Shown: positions 1 through 7,095, counted from the stretch's first letter. The stretch is DNA of 9,256 bases from a bacterium (GCA_021791135.1 JAJYXD010000043.1:1-9256), one strand, 5' to 3'. The notes: generated by a model from the sequence alone, not told the origin. Numbers and translations are program-made.

Positions 1-774
1 AGATAGGGAAGTGCGAACATGATGCCTATCAAAATCGTCTTACTGTATCCCACCCCTTCGTTATATGCCTGAATGGGAAGAAAGAATGCAACAACCGCAC
101 TCGAGAACGCGATAAAGAAGTTAAACATCGCGACTCCCTTAAGCTGCCAGTTCCATCTTCCCATTTCGTACCATGCCTCGCGGTATGCTCTCCTTAACTT
201 TCCCTGCACGTCCGACTTTTCGATCGGCTCTTCGTTCTTACGGAAAAACCACACCAAAAGAAAAGCGATGATGGACGTCGGAGCGATCATAAGAAGCAGA
301 ACGGGAATCGAGAAATATTTGATAAGCACCATTCCCGCAAGCGCGGCCGCAACCCACCAGAAGTTCGAGATACTGTCGGAGTAATCGAAGATCGTCGCGA
401 GTGTCTTCGAAGAATCGTGACGTCTGAAGTACGTCTCCCGCCCCACCGCATTGAACGCATACGTAAGTCCGTTCATTCCTCTCGCAAATACGATAAAGAA
501 AGCGACGCCGGTTATCCCGGCAAGAAAATAAGAAATCCCTATGAGGGGATAGAGCGCAAGACCTATCAGAATGAGTGAGGTGGCGCGAAAACGATCCGCG
601 GCCATTCCTACAACCGGAAGCGCAAGAATAAATACGATGTCGTAGACCGATCTTAAAAGCCCCGCCTCGGCACTCGGCAAATCCCCATCCTATCCACCGT
701 ATCGCGGTTGCATGAGTCAAGACCCGCACTCCGCGGGGTATTGGCGTATCGAATAATTTCCTGAAAATTCCCAT
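1..774 (-). pseudogene. MFS transporter, frame-disrupted, partial (runs off left edge)
   Basis: This reads as a major-facilitator-type inner-membrane permease; the substrate cannot be told. Translation from 774 gives MGIFRKLFDTPIPRG and continues to IRWIGWGFAE (about 34 residues). From about 690 the sensible protein is in another frame: PSAEAGLLRSVYDIVFILA, then VVGMAADRFR (an MFS loop 2-3 type G-x-x-A-D-R motif), several hydrophobic helices, RGMNGLTYAFNAVGRETYFRR, and a second hydrophobic half after a charged loop (FFRKNEEPIEKSD). That second frame has no stop down to base 1, so at least 230 more residues are coded. Upstream of about 690 the second frame meets a TAG, so it cannot supply the N-terminus. 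The junction contains the repeat gccgag-t-gccgag. Compared with relatives as I remember them, the end of helix 1 and its following loop (roughly 14 residues) is absent, which suggests a small deletion with frameshift. An assembly or sequencing error is the main alternative. Confidence 0.8.
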
Positions 775-799
775 GGGTTAAAAAGAAAGGTTGACGAAC

Positions 800-805
800 A
801 GTATA
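800..805 (-). promoter_or_regulatory. putative -10 box of the MFS gene
   Basis: On the minus strand TATACT lies 25 bases before the ATG at 774. It would give a leader of about 18 bases with no Shine-Dalgarno sequence. No convincing -35 is visible. It is divergent from the glmS promoter in the same 88-base gap. Confidence 0.35.
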
Positions 806-846
806 CCGTAAGCAAGAGGGGAATTCTACCTCACGTCTTTTTGATA

Positions 847-852
847 TATACT
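847..852 (+). promoter_or_regulatory. -10 box of glmS, near-leaderless
   Basis: TATACT is followed by 10 bases and then the glmS ATG at 863. Transcription would begin only a few bases before, or close to, the start codon. A weak -35 (ttctac, 824-829) lies 17 bases upstream. The GGAG inside this short interval could serve as a weak ribosome site if it is transcribed. Confidence 0.5.
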
Positions 853-862
853 GGAGAAAACC

Positions 863-2701
863 ATGTGCGGCATTGTGGGTTACATCGGTAAAAGGGAAGC
901 GGCGCCCGTGCTCCTCGACGGACTGAAACGTCTTGAGTATCGCGGATACGATTCTGCCGGCATTGCGATCCTCAAGGAAGGAGCTATTAATGTGGCGAAG
1001 GTTGTTGGAAGAGTGAAGCAACTCGCTGAATCGGACCGGATGTCTACACTTCAAGGTACGACCGGAATCGCACACACGAGATGGGCAACGCACGGAAAAC
1101 CGAGCGAACGAAACGCGCATCCGCACGGCGATTGCACGAGTACGATCTTCGTCGTGCATAACGGCATCATCGAGAATTATAAGGAATTGAAACGGAATCT
1201 CGAAGAAGAAGGCCATACGTTCAAATCTGAGACGGATACGGAGGTCGTCGCGCATCTCGTGGAGAAGTTCAAAAAAGAAGGGAACGACTTCGAGACCTCA
1301 GTAAAAAAATCCCTAAAACTCGTGAAGGGGGCGTACGCGATTCTCGTGATGACGACTTCGGAACCGGCAACGCTCATCGCCGCACGTCTCTCAAGTCCTC
1401 TTCGAATAGGCATGGGGAACGACGAGTTTATCGTCGCTTCCGACCCTTCGGCGATACTGAACTACACCCAGGAAATTCTTACGTTAAAAGATGAGGAAGT
1501 CGCCGTGCTTAAAGACGGCGAATTCACCATCACGAGTTTGAATGGAGACAGAGTAATCGATCGCGAGGTGGAAAAAATCGACTGGGATATGGAACAAGCG
1601 GAAAAGGGAGGATTTGCCCACTTCATGCTCAAAGAAATATTCGAACAGCCGGAGACGATAGAAAATAGTCTGCGCGGACGCGTGATCGTTGACGAGGGAC
1701 TCGCGAAGCTCGGCGGCTTCAATGCGGTAAAAGACGAATTGCGTGAGATCGAGCGGCTGACGATTGTCGCCTGCGGCACCGCATACTACGCCGGTCAAGT
1801 GGGAGAGTACATGATAGAAGAGTATGCGGAACTGCCCGTCGAGACCTGCATCGCTTCGGAGTTCAGATACCGAAAACCGATTCTCACCCCGAAAAAGGAT
1901 GCGGTGCTTGTTTTGAGCCAGTCGGGTGAGACGGCCGATACGCTCGCCGCCGTTTCTGAAGCGAGGGAAAAAGGAGTACTCTCACTCGGTATCGTGAACG
2001 TCACGGGGAGCACGATCGCGCAGAATACCGACGCGGGAATCTACAATCACGCGGGACCGGAGATCGGCGTCGCATCGACCAAAGTATTTGTGTCCCAGCT
2101 TACGGTACTCTCGCTTCTCGCGCTCTTTTTCGGCAGACAGAGGCACATGTCCCTCACGATGGGAAAAAGAATTGCCGAAGAACTGCTTAAAATTCCCGAC
2201 CACGTAAGAACCATCCTTACGATGAACGACTCGATTCTTGAAATCGCGAAACGCTATGTCAACTACTCCGATTTTTACTTCCTGGGACGGAAATATAATT
2301 ATCCGATCGCGCTTGAAGGAGCTTTGAAGTTAAAAGAAATTTCTTACATCCACGCCGAAGGGGGATCCTCGGGGGAGTTGAAACACGGTCCGATCGCTAT
2401 GATCGATCCGAATTTCCCCTCCATCTTCATCTGCCCCAAAGACAGCGTGTACGAGAAAAACCTGAGTAATATGGAGGAAGTGAAAGCGCGACAGGGAAAG
2501 ATTATCGCGATCGGAACGGAAGGGGACGACGAACTCGGAAAAATCGCGGACGACGTCATCCTCATTCCGAAAACACTTGAGATGCTGACGCCAATCTTGA
2601 GCGTTATCCCGCTCCAGTTTTTTGCATATCACGCGGCCGTCCTCAAAGGAAAGGACGTCGACAAGCCAAGAAACCTCGCAAAGAGCGTTACCGTCGAATA
2701 A
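863..2701 (+). CDS. glmS: Glutamine-fructose-6-phosphate aminotransferase (isomerizing)
   Basis: This enzyme makes glucosamine-6-phosphate from fructose-6-phosphate and glutamine, the entry step to UDP-GlcNAc, peptidoglycan and surface glycans; it is cytosolic. The 612 residues match the usual full length. The N-terminal class II glutaminase domain (about 1-220) starts MCGIVGYIG, so Cys2 becomes the N-terminal nucleophile after Met removal. R73-W74 and H77 (TRWATHG), N100-G101 (HNGIIENY) and D125 (SETDTE) occupy the known glutamine-binding positions. Two SIS sugar-phosphate isomerase domains follow, with VACGTAYYAG near residue 300 and LSQSGETADT near 350. The second SIS carries EGALKLKEISYIHAEG, and the protein ends in the characteristic LAKSVTVE tail that reaches the active site. 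The start is fixed by the requirement for Cys2. No glmS ribozyme is possible in the very short upstream region. The gene converges on tig with only 11 bases between them and no convincing terminator. Confidence 0.98.
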   Translation: MCGIVGYIGKREAAPVLLDGLKRLEYRGYDSAGIAILKEGAINVAKVVGRVKQLAESDRMSTLQGTTGIAHTRWATHGKPSERNAHPHGDCTSTIFVVHNGIIENYKELKRNLEEEGHTFKSETDTEVVAHLVEKFKKEGNDFETSVKKSLKLVKGAYAILVMTTSEPATLIAARLSSPLRIGMGNDEFIVASDPSAILNYTQEILTLKDEEVAVLKDGEFTITSLNGDRVIDREVEKIDWDMEQAEKGGFAHFMLKEIFEQPETIENSLRGRVIVDEGLAKLGGFNAVKDELREIERLTIVACGTAYYAGQVGEYMIEEYAELPVETCIASEFRYRKPILTPKKDAVLVLSQSGETADTLAAVSEAREKGVLSLGIVNVTGSTIAQNTDAGIYNHAGPEIGVASTKVFVSQLTVLSLLALFFGRQRHMSLTMGKRIAEELLKIPDHVRTILTMNDSILEIAKRYVNYSDFYFLGRKYNYPIALEGALKLKEISYIHAEGGSSGELKHGPIAMIDPNFPSIFICPKDSVYEKNLSNMEEVKARQGKIIAIGTEGDDELGKIADDVILIPKTLEMLTPILSVIPLQFFAYHAAVLKGKDVDKPRNLAKSVTVE

Positions 2702-2712
2702 GCTTCCGAAAT

Positions 2713-3741
2713 TTACTTCGCCTGCGTCTCCAAAAACTGCAGGGTTTTTTCGTTCCTAAGCATCTCCGTGACGTAACGGAAAAGCGTCAGAGGATCCACG
2801 TCCCGGTAATGAGAAGAGAGCACCGCCGCCTCCGCTTTGAACTCTTCCTCGGTCGGTTCAATATGCTCTTCTTTTGCGATCGCCTCCAAAAGCATCTTCG
2901 TCTTGAGCTGTCGTTTGATCGCCTCCCGCTGTGCGTTCATAAACTCTTCTTCTTTTTTTCCGATGCGATTGAAGTAATCCTCCTTGCTGATGCCGTTTTT
3001 ATTAATCTCTTCATAGAGTCCGTCGCGCACCGCGATCAGTTCGTTCTCCACTAACATTGAGGGAACAGGAAACTTCGCGGCCGCAGCGAGCTCTCTTGCG
3101 AGTTCTTCTCTTTTTTTCTTTTTCAATTCAATTTCCTTCTCCAGTGCGATATTTTCTTTCAGTTTTTTCTTGAAATCTTCCACGTTCTCGAACGCACCGA
3201 GCGACTTTACGAACTCATCCGTAATTTCCGGGGCCGTTTCTCCTTCGGATGTGCGAAGACGACGAAGCTCTTCGATTACTCCCCGTACCTCTTCATCCTT
3301 CACCTCGATCGATTTGTCTCCCTGCTCAATCACTTTTCTCGCGATCTTCTTGTAATCGGGGAGTTTGATCTCCGGCTGCACTCCGACATGAAGCGTGAAT
3401 TCAAGTGGATTCCCGAAGGCAAGTTTTGTCACCTTCACGTCGGGAGGAGTGATAACGTCGAGCTTATACTCGTCGACAATCAAGGGGTACACTTCGCGAA
3501 GCGCCGAATTCGCCGCTTCCTCCAAGAGAAACGAGGCTTTGGTTCCTTTCTCGACCATCGCTTCCGGCACATGGCCTTTTCTGAATCCAGGCGCCTCGAA
3601 ATCTTTCTGAAGATCCTTGATGACCGTACGCCTGTGTTCTTCAAGCGTCTCCGCGCTCACCGCGCCCGTGATTTCCACTACGGCGTCTTTCTCTTTCCCG
3701 ATTTTAATATCGGTATAGGGTTTCTTTGTTCGTTCATCCAT
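2713..3741 (-). CDS. tig: Trigger factor lacking the PPIase domain
   Basis: This is a ribosome-bound chaperone that holds nascent chains at the exit tunnel. The 342 residues compare with about 430 in Escherichia coli. The N-terminal ribosome-binding domain carries APGFRKGHVP, equivalent to the GFRxGxxP signature that contacts L23. It runs to about LEFTLHVGVQPEIKLPDYKK. The chain then passes from VIEELRRLRTSEGE directly to PEITDEFVKSLGAFENVEDFKKKLKENI, which in E. coli lies after the FKBP-like PPIase domain, so that domain is absent. The C-terminal helical chaperone arms are rich in charged residues (KEIELKKKKREELARELAAAAK) and end QFLETQAK. Absence of the PPIase domain is consistent with reduced CPR genomes; I see no sign that it was lost by frameshift. 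The start at 3741 fits the near-leaderless -10 box. Confidence 0.94.
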   Translation of the reverse strand: MDERTKKPYTDIKIGKEKDAVVEITGAVSAETLEEHRRTVIKDLQKDFEAPGFRKGHVPEAMVEKGTKASFLLEEAANSALREVYPLIVDEYKLDVITPPDVKVTKLAFGNPLEFTLHVGVQPEIKLPDYKKIARKVIEQGDKSIEVKDEEVRGVIEELRRLRTSEGETAPEITDEFVKSLGAFENVEDFKKKLKENIALEKEIELKKKKREELARELAAAAKFPVPSMLVENELIAVRDGLYEEINKNGISKEDYFNRIGKKEEEFMNAQREAIKRQLKTKMLLEAIAKEEHIEPTEEEFKAEAAVLSSHYRDVDPLTLFRYVTEMLRNEKTLQFLETQAK

Positions 3742-3752
3742 AATTAAGGACT

Positions 3753-3774
3753 ACTATACTTTATTTGCTACAAT
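3753..3774. promoter_or_regulatory. Divergent -10 boxes for tig (-) and the ATP-cone gene (+)
   Basis: Only 41 bases separate the two start codons. On the minus strand TATAGT (3758 to 3753) lies 11 bases before the tig ATG at 3741. On the plus strand TACAAT (3769-3774) lies 8 bases before the ATG at 3783. There is no Shine-Dalgarno sequence in either direction. The two core promoters must overlap, so each -35 region falls on or beyond the other gene's -10. Confidence 0.55.
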
Positions 3775-3782
3775 AAATAAAG

Positions 3783-4616
3783 ATGAAACAGAAGTTCATT
3801 ATCAGAAAAGCGTCCGGAGACGAAGAGCCGTTCTCGGAAGAAAAATTGAGATACTCCCTGAAGAAGGCCGGCGTAGTCGGCCCCGTCGCCGATCGGATTA
3901 TCGAGCACGTGAGCCGCGAAGCGAAAGAGGGGATGCGTTCTTCGGATATTCACCGGCATGTTATAAACCTCTTGAAACACGAAACGAAAGGGCTTGCGGC
4001 CCGCTATAACTTGAAACGGGCGATTATGGATCTCGGCCCAACCGGGCATCCTTTCGAGAAGTTCGTCGGAGAACTTTTGAAAACCGAGGGGTATGCCGTT
4101 CAAACGAACGTCGTCACTCAGGGAAAATGCGTCACGCATGAAATCGACGTAGCCGGCTCGAAAGACGGGAAACGCGTCATGGTGGAATGCAAATTTCACA
4201 ATCAACCGGGCACGAAATCGGACGTGAAGACGGCGCTCTATGTCCGTGCGCGATTTGAGGACGTCGCTTCCCAGTTCAACGAAGCGTGGCTTGTGACAAA
4301 CACTAAACTCACCTCGGACGCCATACGATTCTCGAACTGCAGTGGCATGAGAGTTATCGGATGGAACTATCCGCACGAAGCAAGCTTACAGCACCTAATC
4401 GAAGCGTTCGGCCTTCACCCGATCACTTCTCTCGTAACACCGACCCAGGAAGAAAAACGCCGCCTCGTTGGGGCGGGCATCACGCTGGTACGCCAGTTAC
4501 GGGAAGATGAAAAAGTAACGGCCGCGATCGGAATTTCGGAATCCCGCGCGGCACGGATAAAAGAAGAAGCGATGCAGCTCTTGAACTCGGAGCCTACTTA
4601 CTCGCAAGAACGGTAG
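3783..4616 (+). CDS. ATP-cone domain fused to an Mrr-like PD-(D/E)xK nuclease
   Basis: The first 90 or so residues resemble an ATP-cone: FIIRKASGDEEPFSEEKLRYSLKKAG, then SSDIHRHVINLLK and AARYNLKRAIMDLGPTGHPFEKF. This nucleotide-sensing fold is known from ribonucleotide reductases and NrdR. Residues about 91-205 look like an Mrr/RecB-family nuclease core. H119-E120-I-D122 is followed by V134-E135-C-K137 (the ExK half of PD-(D/E)xK), then VRARFEDVA and AWLVTNTKLTSDAIRF, a typical Mrr-family strand-helix. The C-terminal 50 residues (LVGAGITLVRQLR through RAARIKEEAMQLL) look like a helix-hairpin-helix-type or fingers-like DNA-binding tail. I infer an ATP-regulated DNA endonuclease in defence or repair; no methyltransferase neighbour is present, so a classical restriction role is not supported. 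The start is set by the leaderless -10 box. The 3' end overlaps the convergent 3D-domain gene by 23 bases. Confidence 0.85.
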   Translation: MKQKFIIRKASGDEEPFSEEKLRYSLKKAGVVGPVADRIIEHVSREAKEGMRSSDIHRHVINLLKHETKGLAARYNLKRAIMDLGPTGHPFEKFVGELLKTEGYAVQTNVVTQGKCVTHEIDVAGSKDGKRVMVECKFHNQPGTKSDVKTALYVRARFEDVASQFNEAWLVTNTKLTSDAIRFSNCSGMRVIGWNYPHEASLQHLIEAFGLHPITSLVTPTQEEKRRLVGAGITLVRQLREDEKVTAAIGISESRAARIKEEAMQLLNSEPTYSQER

Positions 4617-5079
4617 GAACGATAATGATCTCTGTCTTGCGAATTCCGAACTTGAGCGCATCCTCCTTCGTCGGCATCCACACGTCAACGAAGCCCTCTT
4701 TTCGTTTGTGCATACGATCGAGCACCGTAAACACCTTATCGCCGAAGATATCGGGGATCATGACGAGCGTTCCGAAAGGAAGAAAGTTTGCGGCGATTAT
4801 GCCGTCCCGAACCTTATGGCCCGATGCGGTAATAAGGGGGGTATCATCGGTCTCTTCGGGTACGCTTGAATAAGCGGTGACCCAGACGCGGTACACCTTC
4901 GAGTCGTCGGGAATCACTTGCATCTTAACCTCCCCGACCTGGGTACCTTCCGCCGCAACCACGCTCGTGACCGGGAAGATACCGGCACTTGCAAGGCGCT
5001 CAAAAGAGCCCGAAACTCCCACAAAAGAGGAGGGGAGAAGCAGAATCCCAAAAAGGATAGGTGTGATATGTCGTTTCAT
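4594..5079 (-). CDS. Secreted 3D-domain (double-psi beta-barrel) protein
   Basis: The 161-residue product begins with a signal peptide: MKRH, then the hydrophobic ITPILFGILLLPSSFVGVSG. It is expected to be exported or membrane-anchored. The C-terminal half (about 65-155) matches the 3D domain found in MltA-type lytic transglycosylases and Gram-positive Rpf/YocH-like cell-wall proteins: VTAYSS, then TDDTPLITASG, DGIIAANFLPFGTLVMIP, FGDKVFTVLDRM, and VDVWM with DALKFG. The three conserved aspartates (in TDD, LDRM and VDVWM) are present. The likely role is peptidoglycan binding or remodelling, but catalytic activity cannot be shown because many such proteins lack other MltA domains. It is convergent with, and overlaps by 23 bases, the ATP-cone nuclease gene. 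An SD-like GGGGAG 7 bases before the ATG lies within a small hairpin. Confidence 0.88.
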   Translation of the reverse strand: MKRHITPILFGILLLPSSFVGVSGSFERLASAGIFPVTSVVAAEGTQVGEVKMQVIPDDSKVYRVWVTAYSSVPEETDDTPLITASGHKVRDGIIAANFLPFGTLVMIPDIFGDKVFTVLDRMHKRKEGFVDVWMPTKEDALKFGIRKTEIIIVPTVLASK

Positions 5080-5102
5080 AAAAAAACTCCCCTTCTGGGG
5101 AA
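5080..5102 (-). promoter_or_regulatory. Hairpin plus T-run masking a Shine-Dalgarno-like site
   Basis: On the minus strand CCCC-AGAA-GGGG (5100 to 5089) is followed by AG and seven T, and then directly by the ATG of the 3D-domain gene. Flanking T-A and T-G pairs could extend the stem to 6 bp. The right arm contains the only good SD-like sequence I see next to a gene start here. The shape also resembles a short intrinsic terminator placed before the start codon. Confidence 0.45.
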
Positions 5103-5121
5103 TTCTATAGATTACACCTTT

Positions 5122-5149
5122 ATGCTACACTAACGGGAAGATTAGTCAA
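5122..5149 (-). promoter_or_regulatory. Candidate promoter of the 3D-domain gene
   Basis: On the minus strand TTGACT (5149 to 5144) and TAGCAT (5127 to 5122) are separated by 16 bases. The predicted start gives a leader of about 36 bases that includes the hairpin before the ATG. An alternative -10, TATAGA (5109 to 5104), is closer to the gene. Confidence 0.4.
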
Positions 5150-5155
5150 GCTTTT

Positions 5156-5161
5156 TATACT
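5156..5161 (+). promoter_or_regulatory. -10 box upstream of the pseudouridine synthase
   Basis: TATACT is followed by 6 bases and then GTG at 5168, in frame with the gene. The transcript would begin at or next to this GTG. The family-like start is the ATG at 5198, 30 bases further on, with no Shine-Dalgarno sequence. Confidence 0.45.
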
Positions 5162-5197
5162 GGAAAAGTGCGATTTACCCGCATAAACACTACAAAA

Positions 5198-5929
5198 ATG
5201 CAGATTATCTATGAGACAAACGATTTCCTTGCTATCAATAAATCCGCGGGGGTCTTGGTGCATCCCGGAAGACCGGGAGAGAGCGAAGAAGGTACGGTCG
5301 TGGGGTGGTTAAGGGAAAAATATCCGGAAATTAAAGGGATAGGAGACGAGCCTGAATTCCGTCCCGGAATCGTTCATCGGCTCGACAAGGATACCTCGGG
5401 CATTCTTCTTATTGCCAAAAACCAGCTCTCGTTCGAACATCTGAAACATCTCTTCCAAACAAGGGGCATAGAAAAGACATACCTCGCTCTGGTCTACGGA
5501 AAGGTGATGGGGAAGGGCAAGATCGACAAACCAATAGGAATACAATCGGGCTCGGTAAAAAGAAGCGTAAACGCCAAGAATATGAAGATGGTAAAGGAAG
5601 CGGTTACCGAATACCGGGCTGTAAAACTCTTCCGGAAGGGCCTTTTCACCTTACTAAGAGTAAGTCCGAAGACGGGGAAGACGCATCAGATCAGAGTACA
5701 TCTCGCTTCGATCGGCCATCCGATCGTGGGAGACGAGCTTTACGGAAAGAAAAAGGAAGAGACGTTCGGCCTTACCCGTCAGTTCCTCCACGCCGAATCG
5801 ATCGAGTTTACTGCCCCCGACGGAAGCAGGGTACATCTCGAAGCGGAGCTCCCATCAGACCTTGAAGGGGCGCTCGAGAGGGCGGGGCGAAAAGAAGAGA
5901 ACGAAACGGTTATCGAGTACGGAGGTTGA
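5198..5929 (+). CDS. RluA-family 23S rRNA/tRNA pseudouridine synthase
   Basis: This enzyme isomerises uridine to pseudouridine in structured RNA. The protein starts MQIIYETNDFLAINKSAGVLVHPG, the usual beginning of the RluA/RluD catalytic domain. Residues 57-69 (GIVHRLDKDTSGI) hold the HRLD motif with catalytic Asp63. EKTYLALVYGK, TGKTHQIRVHLASIGHPIVGD and the C-terminal FLHAESIEF complete the family pattern. At 243 residues it has only the catalytic domain, with no N-terminal S4 RNA-binding domain, so it is nearer the short RluA/RluC-like forms. Its exact target uridine cannot be told. A GTG at 5168 would add 10 residues (MRFTRINTTK) and suits a leaderless transcript, so the start is uncertain. 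The stop codon overlaps the -35 of the following rplS promoter. Confidence 0.93.
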   Translation: MQIIYETNDFLAINKSAGVLVHPGRPGESEEGTVVGWLREKYPEIKGIGDEPEFRPGIVHRLDKDTSGILLIAKNQLSFEHLKHLFQTRGIEKTYLALVYGKVMGKGKIDKPIGIQSGSVKRSVNAKNMKMVKEAVTEYRAVKLFRKGLFTLLRVSPKTGKTHQIRVHLASIGHPIVGDELYGKKKEETFGLTRQFLHAESIEFTAPDGSRVHLEAELPSDLEGALERAGRKEENETVIEYGG

Positions 5930-5954
5930 TTTAAATCCAAGCCCCTGTTACACT
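5926..5954 (+). promoter_or_regulatory. Promoter of rplS
   Basis: TTGATT (5926-5931), a 17-base spacer and TACACT (5949-5954) form the best sigma70-like promoter in the window. It is followed by 9 bases and then the rplS ATG, giving a leader of only a few bases without a Shine-Dalgarno sequence. The -35 overlaps the stop codon of the upstream gene. Confidence 0.7.
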
Positions 5955-5963
5955 ATCTCTCGT

Positions 5964-6284
5964 ATGATTGATGAGAAACTGCTCGAAAAAATAAAGCCCG
6001 GCGCCAAGGTGCGGGTTACCGAAAAAATCAAAGAAGGAGAGAAGGAGCGCTTGAGCACCTTTGAAGGACTTGTCATCGCCCGAAAACACGGGAAACAGGC
6101 GGGTGCAACTTTTACCGTCCGTGCGGTGCTTCACGAGGTAAGCGTGGAGAAGATCTACCCTATCAACACTCCGGCCATCACGAAAGTACAGGTTCTCTCG
6201 TCTCCCAAGAAAGTACACCGATCGAAACTCTACTTCGTACGGAATCTCTCGAGCAAGAAACTCCGCGAGAAGCTGAAGCAATAA
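5964..6284 (+). CDS. rplS: 50S ribosomal protein L19
   Basis: L19 sits at the interface of the 30S and 50S subunits. The 106-residue product has the family core: KPGAKVRVTEKIKEGEKER, FEGLVIARKHGKQAGATFTVR, VEKIYPINTPAITKVQV and the basic tail KLYFVRNLSSKKLREK. Length is close to the usual 110-120. I chose the ATG at 5964 over an upstream in-frame start at 5862, because the latter lies inside the pseudouridine synthase gene and before the clear promoter. The gene is alone, not in the usual rpsP-rimM-trmD-rplS operon, and is followed by a strong terminator. Confidence 0.97.
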   Translation: MIDEKLLEKIKPGAKVRVTEKIKEGEKERLSTFEGLVIARKHGKQAGATFTVRAVLHEVSVEKIYPINTPAITKVQVLSSPKKVHRSKLYFVRNLSSKKLREKLKQ

Positions 6285-6299
6285 ATGAAGAATACCTAG

Positions 6300-6341
6300 A
6301 GGCCGAGCCTTCGTAAGGAAGCTCGGCCTTCTTGTTTTTTT
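6300..6341 (+). terminator. Intrinsic terminator after rplS
   Basis: A 9-bp perfect stem (aggccgagc 6300-6308 with gctcggcct 6321-6329) continues as a weaker inner stem around a GTAA loop. It is followed by tcttgttttttt. Confidence 0.9.
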
Positions 6342-6384
6342 CTTTAAGTATTTAATTGGTATGCGCTACCACCTTGAGGCATGG

Positions 6385-6390
6385 TATAAT
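6385..6390 (+). promoter_or_regulatory. -10 box of the homing endonuclease gene
   Basis: Consensus TATAAT is followed by 6 bases and then ATG at 6397. The transcript would start at the ATG, which is why 6397 is preferred over the upstream in-frame ATG at 6361. Confidence 0.6.
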
Positions 6391-6396
6391 TACAAA

Positions 6397-7095
6397 ATGG
6401 AGAAGCGGGGAGCAAAACCGCAGGGAAAGGTAAAAATAAAATGGTCGCCGGAGTTCACGTATGCGCTAGGACTCCTCGCGACCGACGGGAATCTGTCACC
6501 CGACGGACGACATATTACTTTTACATCTAAAGATCTGGAACTCGTTCGGCTATTCAATAAATGTTTAGGAATAAAAACTCATATCGGGAGGAAAAGTAGC
6601 GGATCGGAGGGTGATAAGAAGTATTTTGTAATTCAATTTGGTGACGTGTTATTTTACAACTTCCTTATTTCCATTGGTATAACACCACGCAAATCACTGA
6701 CCTTAGGATCAGTCAATGTTCCTCAAAAATATTTTAGAGACTTTGTTCGCGGATGTCTGGATGGTGACGGAAGTTTCTACTCATATTGGGACCCAAGATG
6801 GCGCTCCAGTTTCATGTTCTACACCGAATTTATCTCCGCAAGTAAAACCCATATCCTTTGGCTGCAAAGACGAATCAAGCAATTACTCGACATTTCTGGG
6901 CATATAACAACCAGCAGAAAGAAAAACTCCTGGTATCAGTTAAAATATGCGAAGAAAGAATCATTGAAATTATTCCAGGTATTGTATTACAATAAGGACG
7001 TTGTTTGCCTGTCAAGAAAGCGGATAAAGATTGAGAAGGCTTTTCGGGTGGACAAGAACGCGCGGGTGGCGAAACTGGTAGACGTTGCAGCTTGA
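6397..7095 (+). CDS. Free-standing LAGLIDADG homing endonuclease overlapping tRNA-Leu
   Basis: The 232-residue protein has two LAGLIDADG motifs, the arrangement of a single-chain DNA-cutting homing endonuclease. The first is ALGLLATDG (residues 23-31, acidic residue D30) and the second is VRGCLDGDG (117-125, D124). The spacing of about 94 residues is normal for a monomer. Between and after them lie beta-rich DNA-binding segments such as ITFTSKDLELVRLFNKCLG and SSFMFYTEFISASKTHILWLQRRIKQLL. Both catalytic aspartates remain, so the enzyme could be active. It is not inside an intron or intein: rplS upstream and the tRNA downstream are intact. The last 12 codons (NARVAKLVDVAA) are the 5' half of the tRNA gene, and the TGA stop at 7093-7095 is in the anticodon loop. 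The AT-richer composition and lone position suggest an acquired selfish gene. The start at 6397 suits the TATAAT box; ATG 6361 would add 12 residues. Confidence 0.88.
   Translation: MEKRGAKPQGKVKIKWSPEFTYALGLLATDGNLSPDGRHITFTSKDLELVRLFNKCLGIKTHIGRKSSGSEGDKKYFVIQFGDVLFYNFLISIGITPRKSLTLGSVNVPQKYFRDFVRGCLDGDGSFYSYWDPRWRSSFMFYTEFISASKTHILWLQRRIKQLLDISGHITTSRKKNSWYQLKYAKKESLKLFQVLYYNKDVVCLSRKRIKIEKAFRVDKNARVAKLVDVAA

Noticed and set aside
653..1255. 200-residue minus-strand frame across the MFS/glmS promoter region
   Set aside because: It is antisense to glmS and crosses a divergent promoter; the sequence resembles no protein.
2702..2757. Terminator between glmS and tig (aaaaactgcaggg followed by a T-run)
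   Set aside because: The pairing is only about five A-T/G-C pairs and lies within tig coding sequence; too weak to call.
3768..4376. 202-residue minus-strand frame
   Set aside because: It is opposite the ATP-cone nuclease gene, which has clear domains and a promoter; the antisense frame shows no family features.
5862..5963. Upstream extension of L19 by 34 residues
   Set aside because: The extension lies within the pseudouridine synthase gene and the rplS promoter, and L19 does not have such an N-terminus.
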